IMG/VR virus record: IMGVR_UViG_3300025395_000005
Coordinates: 1-33,012 of that record
From: a virus
Length of the DNA stretch: 33,012 bases
Reading direction: 5' to 3' (one strand)
The position numbers were made by a program, and so were the translations under genes. The notes beneath the pieces are model-generated. The model did not search any database and had not been told where the DNA came from. It worked only from the letters and a program-made list of their open reading frames with translations. Positions 27,206-33,012 of this stretch are shown here, in pieces (positions within the stretch are counted from its first letter, which is position 1; each line of letters starts with the position of its first letter).

Positions 27206-27784
27206 TTATTTTTCAGATTTTAACTTTTTGGAAACACGATATCGATTTTGAAGAAACCACAATTTTCGCTTCCGACTTTCCCAGTCTCTAATCGAATTCA
27301 GGCTTCGAAGAGCGACAGAAGTATCTGGATAGGCTGGAATCGTCACGACAGAGACTTCGATCAAGTCCAGATCGGTCAGGGTCCTGATTCTTTGGCCGTC
27401 GACCACCTCCCAGGTTTCTCCCCCTGGCCGCACCAGGAAGCCAAAACTCATCTGGGAGATATCGCCCCTGGTCAGCAGGGTCTGAAGGTCTCGGGAGTAG
27501 CTGGTATCTGGTGGATCGATCTCGACCTGGAGCCCCTGATTATCGGTGGACAGCTTCAAAGTTCCGATCGAGGATCTGCCCAGAATTTTGCTGGAGTCGT
27601 GATCAACAAAAGCCCGGATATCTGTCTTTGAATTCAGGGCATAATCGAAAGCACCAGGAGCGATCTTTTCCCGGAATCCTCCGAGATCTTCACTTAAAGG
27701 ACCAAAAACAGCAGCATATCCAAGGATTTTTTTTCCGTCCGTCTGGGTGACGGTTCCAGCGTCCCGACGTTCGATTAGCTTCAT
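27206..27784 (-). CDS. Prohead maturation protease (HK97 type), 192 aa
   Basis: The true start is ATG 27784 (MKLIERRDAG), overlapping the portal stop as ATGA; the longer frame to 27895 is inside portal. Motifs: 'ILGYAAVFGPLSEDLGGFRE' and 'IAPGAFDYAL' at the N-terminus, 'RAFVDHDSSKILGR' with catalytic His62, and 'GDISQMSFGF' with catalytic Ser113. This is the herpesvirus-like serine protease fold used to trim scaffold and capsid N-termini inside the prohead. It lies between portal and capsid, as in HK97. Confidence 0.93.
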   Translation of the reverse strand: MKLIERRDAGTVTQTDGKKILGYAAVFGPLSEDLGGFREKIAPGAFDYALNSKTDIRAFVDHDSSKILGRSSIGTLKLSTDNQGLQVEIDPPDTSYSRDLQTLLTRGDISQMSFGFLVRPGGETWEVVDGQRIRTLTDLDLIEVSVVTIPAYPDTSVALRSLNSIRDWESRKRKLWFLQNRYRVSKKLKSEK

Positions 27785-29289
27785 TTCGCCCCTCCCGGCT
27801 GAATCGGCACCCATTTGATTTTCCAGCGATGTTTCCCGCCAGGCTTGACTGGAGGAATCAATTCTCGCTCTCGCTCGATCCCGCAGATCCTGCAACGATT
27901 GGTCGATCCGTGCTCACAACAGGGGATCTGGTATTCACTCATTTGTTCCGCTAATCGCTTGACCGATTCAGAAATTGCGGGAGAATTTCTTTCCAATTCG
28001 CTGTCGTCCTGAGTCAGGTCATCAGCAGGAGCTGGCACAGCGACAACAGCAGGATCATTCGTTGGAGCCGATGGACCATCTGGAGCGTTTAGAGGCTGCA
28101 TATTGAGGGGCTGGAGGTAATAATCGCCACCTGGAACAGGATCGAGATTTTCTTTCGCCCGGATCTCGTTGACCGAAAGCCAACCCCAGTTTCTGCCGAC
28201 AGCGTAAGAGCTGTACCTGGTAGCCTGGTCAGCTCGGAGCATTCCCTCAACAAGGAATTCACAGTAGTATTGGTCCCGTTCACCTGGGAGCAGCAGCTTA
28301 TGGAATACAGTCTGCTCGAACCTGATCAACCATGGTCGAATTGTTTCGGAAAGGAAAAACAGGTTTTCCTGTTCAAGCCCTTGCCCGCCTGCTCCAGAGA
28401 CCCGGAGCTTCGATAATGGGACATTGAAGATCCTGGCTGCTTCCTCGATTTGAAAGGATCGAGTTTGCAAGAATTGGGCATCATCTGGAGGGACCCCGAG
28501 GGATTGCCACTGGAGCCCCTGTTCCAAAATAGCGGTCCTGTGGGAATTATAAGTCCCTGATTGCAGGGCATCCCATTCCCGCCTCAGTCTTTGTTTGGCA
28601 TCATCCGAGAGAGCACCTGGCACAGTCAGAACCCCGGAAGGTCTGGCTCCATGACCGAAAAGCCTGGCTCCGAATGTTTCAGCAGCCTGGCCGAGCCCAA
28701 GGCCCTGGCGATGGACCCTGATAGGGGAATAGCCCTGAATCCCGTCATAGGAAAGCCCAGGCAGATGAAAGATATCTGCTGCATCAAATGTTTGAGTTTG
28801 TCCATCCAGTGGAATAAATTTGTAATAGAGGCTTCCATCAGCCCGCCTGTGAGTTGTCACCCGATCGGGAGGCAGCAGCCAGAGAGATTCAGGAACCCCG
28901 AATTCATTCCTTTGAATTTCCGCATAGGCATTGCCCCACGTGAGGCAATGGGCAATAAAGGCTTCCCTCCAGATCAGGCTTGTTGTTTCCGGATTAGGCA
29001 GATCGTGGAGGAGCGAGTAAAGGGGGTGATCGTATGCCCGGACCCGCCGACCTTCAGGGGTTTTTCGATAAAGGATACAAGGCAAGCTGGCAATCGTTTC
29101 AGAAATCACTCGGACAGCAGACCAGACGGCAGCAATCGAAAGAGCTGTAGACTCAGAAACTCCAACCCCTGAAGCTGTCAAATGACTGCCGAAAAGATGG
29201 ACCAGCGCAGGGTCTCTAAGGCTCCAGGCAGATTGTCTCTGCTCGGGCTGCCTCGAAAACAGCGATGCAATACGATTCAACATTCCCAT
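27781..29289 (-). CDS. Portal protein, HK97 family, with Cys-rich C-terminal tail
   Basis: It has 502 residues. The landmark 'TALSIAAVWSAVRVISETIA' and 'SLPCILYRKTPEG' at 45-80 is the classic HK97-type portal start. Later come 'GNAYAEIQRNEFGVPESLWL', 'IFHLPGLSYDGIQGYSPIRV', 'IFNVPLSKLRVSG' and 'GWLSVNEIRAKENLDPVPGG'. Twelve copies form the packaging channel. Unusually, the last 60 residues contain 'CCEHGSTNRCRICG', a possible zinc-binding knuckle, followed by a basic tail, not a usual portal element. ATG 29289 is 56 bases after terminase. Confidence 0.93.
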   Translation of the reverse strand: MGMLNRIASLFSRQPEQRQSAWSLRDPALVHLFGSHLTASGVGVSESTALSIAAVWSAVRVISETIASLPCILYRKTPEGRRVRAYDHPLYSLLHDLPNPETTSLIWREAFIAHCLTWGNAYAEIQRNEFGVPESLWLLPPDRVTTHRRADGSLYYKFIPLDGQTQTFDAADIFHLPGLSYDGIQGYSPIRVHRQGLGLGQAAETFGARLFGHGARPSGVLTVPGALSDDAKQRLRREWDALQSGTYNSHRTAILEQGLQWQSLGVPPDDAQFLQTRSFQIEEAARIFNVPLSKLRVSGAGGQGLEQENLFFLSETIRPWLIRFEQTVFHKLLLPGERDQYYCEFLVEGMLRADQATRYSSYAVGRNWGWLSVNEIRAKENLDPVPGGDYYLQPLNMQPLNAPDGPSAPTNDPAVVAVPAPADDLTQDDSELERNSPAISESVKRLAEQMSEYQIPCCEHGSTNRCRICGIERERELIPPVKPGGKHRWKIKWVPIQPGGAK

Positions 29290-29344
29290 CCAGGAATTTC
29301 CTCCTGTATGGAAATCACTTTAATAAATCGCTGTCACGATAGGA

Positions 29345-30892
29345 TTAGAGGATAAACAAACCTGATTTTTCGTAAATGGAGCCCTGATCTGTCACTGATT
29401 GAACTCTTGCCCTGGCGGTAGCCATGATCGCAGCAACAGCTGGATCGATCTTTTCAAGGCTGCGTTCTTTCGAGGGTTTAATATTTCCAGCCGCATCGGT
29501 CTGGATCGAAACATTGCCAACAGCCCAACGGAAAACCGGGCTGCCGTCGTGCTTAAATCGTTCGGATAGAACCAGGGCTTCGAAGTCCTTGCAGGCTGGC
29601 GACATGCTGGCGAACCCCTGCCCAAAAGCCACTACCGGCAGTCCCTGAGCCTGAATCACCTGGGCAATATGGCTTGCGTTCCAGCGATCGATTGCAATCT
29701 CTTTGATCTGGTAGATCTTCGACAGCTCGAACAGCTTCGAAACCACGGCATCATAATCAACAACATCCCCAGCAGTAATCTCGATATTTCCCTGATGGGC
29801 CCAGGTGTCGATTCTTACCCTGTTCCTTCTTTCTCGCTCTTTCATGGCTCCCCTGGGAGCCCAGCTCCAGGTCTTGCAAAAAATAAACTGTTCGACAGGC
29901 CAGCTCAGGGAAAGACTGGTTAGATCGGTAGTGGAAGACAGATCGAGAGCTCCCCAGCAAGGCTGGCCAGCAAGATCTGGCCAAGGATCAGCCAGGCACG
30001 CGTCCCACTTTTCGAGATTGATCCAGCGGCTGACTCCTTCGGTCCACTGGCAAAGATGAAGCCTCCTGAAGGCCATTTCCTTTCCAGGGCTCGCCTTGGC
30101 TTCCAAAACCTGCTGCCGGAAATAATCAGCCTGGACAGAGACCCCATAGCCGGGATTGGCTTTTTTCCAAGTCTCCTCCTGGGTCCAATCATCGTCATCG
30201 CCGGCAGCATAAATCACCGGCAAAAAGGCTGGATCTACGATAGTTCCTTCCTTGACACCCTTGGCGTATTTATGGAGCTCGTAGCAGAGACTCTCGCGGT
30301 CATACCCGGCCGTCGTGATCGCAAAGGTTAAGGGTTGCCGGCGAGCTCCAGTGGACGTCTGGAGGGTATCCCAGAGTTCCCGATTAGGCTGACAATGAAC
30401 CTCATCGAAAATTATTCCGGAAAGGTTCATCCCGTGCTTGGTATAGGCATCGGCAGAAATAGCCTTGTAAACGCCCCCAGTCTTTGTCTCGATCCATTTT
30501 CGGTAGACGGTGCACCGCTGAGAAAGGATAGGTGAATTCTCAATCATGATTTTGGCCATGTCAAAAACGATGGAAGCCTGTTCCCTGTCGGCTGCTGCCG
30601 ATACTACCTCAGCTCCTGGCTCCTGATCTGCGAAAAGGAGGTAGAGAGCGATTCCGGCAGCCAGAGTCGACTTGCCCATCTTTCGAGGAATCTCGATATA
30701 ACAGGTCCGATATTGCCGAGTTCCGTCAGCCCGAAGAGTACCGAAAAGAGGCTGGATAATATCCTTCCATTGCCAGTCGGACAGCTTGAAGGATTCGCCG
30801 GCGAGCTCTCCCTTCACATGACCCAAAAGCTGCTCGAAGAACAGCTTGCAGCCCTCAGCTGGTCCATCTGGCTTTTTCTTAACTCGACCCAT
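29345..30892 (-). CDS. terL: Terminase large subunit (HK97-type)
   Basis: It has 515 residues. ATPase motifs: Walker A RKMGKST (70-76) after 'YRTCYIEIPRKMGKSTLAAG', Walker B 'GIIFDEVH' (159-166), and the coupling 'AITTAGYDRESLCYELH'. The nuclease domain shows 'WGALDLSSTTDLTSLS' (first Asp), 'KEIAIDRWNAS' (second Asp) and 'LEKIDPAVAAIMATARA' (third Asp), the RNase H-like metal site. It pumps DNA into the prohead through the portal and cuts the concatemer. It starts three bases past the small-subunit stop. This Terminase_1-like family includes both cos and pac phages, so the packaging mode cannot be decided here. Confidence 0.96.
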   Translation of the reverse strand: MGRVKKKPDGPAEGCKLFFEQLLGHVKGELAGESFKLSDWQWKDIIQPLFGTLRADGTRQYRTCYIEIPRKMGKSTLAAGIALYLLFADQEPGAEVVSAAADREQASIVFDMAKIMIENSPILSQRCTVYRKWIETKTGGVYKAISADAYTKHGMNLSGIIFDEVHCQPNRELWDTLQTSTGARRQPLTFAITTAGYDRESLCYELHKYAKGVKEGTIVDPAFLPVIYAAGDDDDWTQEETWKKANPGYGVSVQADYFRQQVLEAKASPGKEMAFRRLHLCQWTEGVSRWINLEKWDACLADPWPDLAGQPCWGALDLSSTTDLTSLSLSWPVEQFIFCKTWSWAPRGAMKERERRNRVRIDTWAHQGNIEITAGDVVDYDAVVSKLFELSKIYQIKEIAIDRWNASHIAQVIQAQGLPVVAFGQGFASMSPACKDFEALVLSERFKHDGSPVFRWAVGNVSIQTDAAGNIKPSKERSLEKIDPAVAAIMATARARVQSVTDQGSIYEKSGLFIL

Positions 30893-30895
30893 ATT

Positions 30896-31306
30896 TTAGC
30901 TGCCCAGCAGTTTCAAGATGTTGTCATCGATTGGATCTGCTTCCTGTGGTTCAGGCTGGAGCCGAGCTCCTTGTTTGCTCCTCGGAGTCAGGAGCAGTTT
31001 AGTCAGGGACATATTCACCGCCGATTCAACTGACCTGAGCTCCTTGACCAGAGGATCCAGATTCATGGTGGTAGCCGAGGGAATCGAAAAACTTTCCAGC
31101 TTGCGAACCTGTTCAGCCAGGTTGTGCATCCTGGCGATTTGCCGGCAACAGACGATCACGACCATGACCCCAGCCTTATTGTCATGGCCGATCTCGATCA
31201 GGAGTTCCCGGATTTCCTGGTAAATTTTTCTTTCTTCCCCAACCAGGACGGCTGGAGAAATCGCTGGCAGGCCACGTTCCGCCCTGGGCTTTTTTCTTTT
31301 CGGCAT
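30896..31306 (-). CDS. terS: Terminase small subunit (P27-like)
   Basis: It has 136 residues. 'PAVLVGEERKIYQEIRELLI' and 'VMVVIVCCRQIARMHNLAEQ' followed by 'MNLDPLVKELRSVESAVNMS', 'LTKLLLTPRSKQGAR' give the helix pattern of phage P27-family small terminases; the 'L.....L.l.P..r..' end is especially typical. Small subunits recognise the packaging start in phage DNA and load the large subunit. AAGG lies seven bases before ATG 31306. The Lys/Arg-rich N-terminus (MPKRKKPRAERG) could bind DNA. Confidence 0.8.
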   Translation of the reverse strand: MPKRKKPRAERGLPAISPAVLVGEERKIYQEIRELLIEIGHDNKAGVMVVIVCCRQIARMHNLAEQVRKLESFSIPSATTMNLDPLVKELRSVESAVNMSLTKLLLTPRSKQGARLQPEPQEADPIDDNILKLLGS

Positions 31307-31556
31307 GGTACTACCTTAAAAAATGATTAGGACCTAAAAACTGAGCAAAAAAGTGTTGCTGATTCGACTAGTACGGTCTTTCGGTCAGGTATTGCAACTG
31401 TTTTACCCCCTACCCTTACCCAATCTGCTTTAGTCCCAGCAGGGAGAAAAAGTTTATTGCATCCGTCCAGATGCTTGTATTATCCGACAGGTTAAGACTA
31501 ACCCCGCTAGCCTGTTTAATTGCCGCTACATTGGCCTGATTTCCAACCGCTGGCGT
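31307..31556 (-). pseudogene. Possible broken gene between the oxygenase and terminase genes
   Basis: No gene with a normal start lies between 31307 and 31515. Two minus frames look like protein: one (31416-31556) reads VGNQANVAAIKQASGVSLNL...INFFSLLGLKQIG-stop, the other overlaps it and reads NKLFLPAGTKADWVRVGGKT...ESATLFCSVFRS-stop. Neither has ATG, GTG or TTG at its beginning; joined by a -1 shift they would make one continuous 70-80 aa sequence. This may be the remains of a gene cut by insertion of the neighbouring cassette. Evidence is frame appearance only. Confidence 0.3.
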
Positions 31557-32121
31557 TCACCCACCAGCCGTACATGAAAAGAACCCTTGGCACATTCCCA
31601 TGGCAGACATCCACGCGATGCCTGTAATGGGTGACCAGGTAGCAGTGAAGATCACCAGCGTTTACCTCGTAAGGCTTGCCGTCGATCCAGATCGTGCCGC
31701 CACTTTCTGGCTTGGAGACGAGGACGTTGCACCTCAGCCCGGCGACCGTTGGGTGGTCCTTGTGGGCGGGATCCAGGTGCTCGTAGACATCTCCACTGTC
31801 GTAGGTCACGCTCACTACCAGTCCATCCACCCCGCCGAATTCAATCCTGGACAATCCCTTGAGAGAAGGAATGGTATCGAGGATTTTGTCCTGGATCCTG
31901 TAGGCGAGGTCTGGGTACTTGACCGTCGAAAGCCCTTCTTCGTTGAAACGGGAAGTTACCCGTTTGTCAGTGCGGGCAACTCCTCCACGTTCGTGGTCCC
32001 TGATGATCCCAAGAACAAACCCATCACGCCGTTGGGCAGCATTAACGCTCCAGTCAAACAAGCCTTGCCGCTCGTCCTCCGAGAGAAATCCTGGAACCAG
32101 TAATACTTTTCCGTCCCACAT
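31516..32121 (-). CDS. 2-oxoglutarate/Fe(II)-dependent oxygenase, 201 aa
   Basis: ATG 32121 overlaps the sulfotransferase stop as TAATG. The jelly-roll metal triad is clear: H115 and D117 in 'YDSGDVYEHLDPAHKD', and the distal His168 with following Arg179 in 'YRHRVDVCHGNVPRVLFMYG'. The pattern 'CNVLVSKPESGGTIWIDG...GDL' matches prolyl-4-hydroxylase-like enzymes ('L..p..GGe.......p..Gdl..f'). Such enzymes hydroxylate proteins, lipids or DNA using O2 and 2-oxoglutarate. Similar phage genes exist, with substrates mostly unknown. The gene is GC-richer than its upstream partner, the sulfotransferase. Modification of a virion or host-surface molecule is a guess from context. Confidence 0.85.
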   Translation of the reverse strand: MWDGKVLLVPGFLSEDERQGLFDWSVNAAQRRDGFVLGIIRDHERGGVARTDKRVTSRFNEEGLSTVKYPDLAYRIQDKILDTIPSLKGLSRIEFGGVDGLVVSVTYDSGDVYEHLDPAHKDHPTVAGLRCNVLVSKPESGGTIWIDGKPYEVNAGDLHCYLVTHYRHRVDVCHGNVPRVLFMYGWWVNASGWKSGQCSGN

Positions 32122-32762
32122 TATTTCTGGTATCCAAACAGCTCGAACTCTTCGGGGCAGTACTCGAACACTTTTTGCCGGTAATCCCACCTGTCGTACC
32201 TGGGCAGGTCGATCCTCGAAACGCCAATGTTTGGGAGATCCACATTTTCTTTTATAAATGGCAATTGTTTTAAATCAAAAACAGGGAATTCCTGATGAAT
32301 CAAATAATCAACACGACCAAAATCATTTACGACATCCTGATAAATTTCCGATTGTTTTACTGGTCGAAAAAAATTCCTTTCAAGATCGTCAAAATAAACC
32401 CATTCGTTCCTTGCACCATATGCAGTTTTAATTTTTGAACCAACTATTAAGTAATCCAGCCATTCATCGAAACTTTCCCACAACAGCCCATGTCCATCAT
32501 TGTGATTTTTCCATGCCGACAATCGCAAAAACATGGACAACATTCTGCGAAAAGGATGTCGTACCGTCATGCAGATAGTGTAAGTTTTCAATTGATTTGT
32601 ATATTCTTGACCCCAATACTGTGCTATGACATTTAAGTCAAAACCATGTTTTCCTATTGCTTCAAATGCTTCGTAATTATCTGTAAACCATTTTGAAATC
32701 GAACGTGAAGCTGTTGACTCCGGAAAAATGAAAACAGTTTTATATTTATCACTGATATACAT
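32121..32762 (-). CDS. Sulfotransferase-family protein, 213 aa
   Basis: ATG 32762 overlaps the polyglycine gene stop as TAATG, so the longer frame to 32795 is not used. Sulfotransferase (family 2-like) landmarks: a P-loop-like 'FIFPESTASRSISKWF' near the N-terminus, the 3'-phosphate-binding strand and helix 'VRHPFRRMLSMF' (R68, S76), 'VYFDDLERNFF' and the C-terminal 'YCPEEFELFGYQ'. The usual Lys of the 5'-phosphosulfate loop (hPKtGgT) is replaced by Glu, and the last Thr by Arg, so catalysis needs testing. PAPS-dependent sulfation of a carbohydrate or tyrosine is the family reaction. The coding sequence is markedly AT-rich compared with the head genes, suggesting recent acquisition. Confidence 0.78.
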   Translation of the reverse strand: MYISDKYKTVFIFPESTASRSISKWFTDNYEAFEAIGKHGFDLNVIAQYWGQEYTNQLKTYTICMTVRHPFRRMLSMFLRLSAWKNHNDGHGLLWESFDEWLDYLIVGSKIKTAYGARNEWVYFDDLERNFFRPVKQSEIYQDVVNDFGRVDYLIHQEFPVFDLKQLPFIKENVDLPNIGVSRIDLPRYDRWDYRQKVFEYCPEEFELFGYQK

Positions 32763-33012
32763 TATGCTGTGTAAGATCCTGAGCCAACATCCCAAGCCAA
32801 AATCGTGTTAAATCCGTTGGTTTTTGGGTATCCGGTCAACATGGTGCCTGTGTATGTGCCGGTATATTTTGCAGTTGGGACTGACAAAATCACGACACCA
32901 GATCCACCGGAACCTCCTGTATTCCCTCCGTTTCCTCCTCCACCTCCTCCAGTATTAGCTGTTCCTGATATTCCAACAGCAGGAAAAGTGCTAGCACCTG
33001 CACCACCTCCAC
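32762..33012 (-). CDS. Polyglycine-rich adhesin-like tail protein (C-terminal part; same gene as 1-722)
   Basis: This is the 3' end of the gene that starts at 722; positions 32886-33012 repeat 1-127. It encodes the last glycine-rich turns (GGNTGGSGGSGVVILSVPT) and the non-glycine tail 'KYTGTYTGTMLTGYPKTNGF...LAWDVGSGSYTA'. The stop TAA overlaps the sulfotransferase ATG. The terminal 35 residues are the most unusual part and could carry a binding or anchoring function (inference). Confidence 0.85.
   Translation of the reverse strand, partial: GGGAGASTFPAVGISGTANTGGGGGGNGGNTGGSGGSGVVILSVPTAKYTGTYTGTMLTGYPKTNGFNTILAWDVGSGSYTA
32886..33012. repeat. Terminal direct repeat, right copy
   Basis: Exact copy of 1-127; joining the copies gives a closed molecule of 32,885 bp with an uninterrupted polyglycine gene. 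Confidence 0.95.

Overview
The window is a complete circular phage genome. Its first 127 bases recur exactly as its last 127 (1-127 = 32886-33012), so the unique circle is 32,885 bp and the repeat is most simply an assembly overlap. The genes describe a temperate, tailed, siphovirus-type phage with an HK97-type head. Almost everything is read from the minus strand; the only convincing plus-strand gene is a small ribbon-helix-helix regulator at 11513-11716. The host is probably a planctomycete (inference): the integrase has the N-terminal 'HYLGD...' and C-terminal 'PWSPRQIRH' style I associate with planctomycete integrases, a secreted protein carries the CPGGSC/CSDGSC cysteine motifs common there, and there is a (Ser-Gly)n tail protein.

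Layout, following minus-strand transcription. (1) A control region at 11.2-12.1 kb holds divergent promoters, with a palindromic operator candidate between the -35 and -10 boxes of the leftward early promoter. (2) The early/replication block (11175 down to about 5200) encodes small proteins, a putative ssDNA-annealing recombination protein, an SSB-like protein ending DDNPF, an AEP primase-helicase, a TubC-like protein and a phage sigma-70-family factor. A roughly 200-bp iteron-rich gap (6090-6294) beside the primase gene is the best origin candidate. (3) A small-gene block (4.6-2.3 kb) includes RusA and HNH nucleases and traces of gene decay and duplication. (4) A virion-surface block crosses the window ends: a repeat-rich 517-aa protein, a polyglycine adhesin-like protein, a sulfotransferase and a 2-oxoglutarate/Fe(II) oxygenase, joined by TAATG stop-start overlaps. 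(5) The head-tail operon (31306 down to about 18900) runs small and large terminase, portal, protease, capsid, connectors, tail tube, G/GT chaperones with a canonical A AAA AAC slippery site, a short tape measure, and tail-tip proteins. (6) A glycosyltransferase-methyltransferase fusion is followed by a lysis-like block of small membrane proteins and a papain-family cysteine peptidase with an intact Gln/Cys/His/Asn set. No conventional muralytic endolysin is recognisable. (7) Strong bidirectional terminators close the late operon. (8) The lysogeny block holds attP, a tyrosine integrase, a winged-helix-like protein and an excisionase-like protein.

The attP core is a 44-bp copy of the 3' part of a tRNA-Pro(CGG) gene. 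It is flanked on both sides by the decamer AAAAGGGTAA, four copies in all, which look like arm-type integrase sites. The most unusual elements are the papain-like peptidase in the lysis position, the sulfotransferase/oxygenase/adhesin cassette, the GT-MT fusion next to a Ser-Gly repeat protein, the complete attP architecture, and the iteron cluster. Function assignments come from reading motifs in the translations; no database search was possible.
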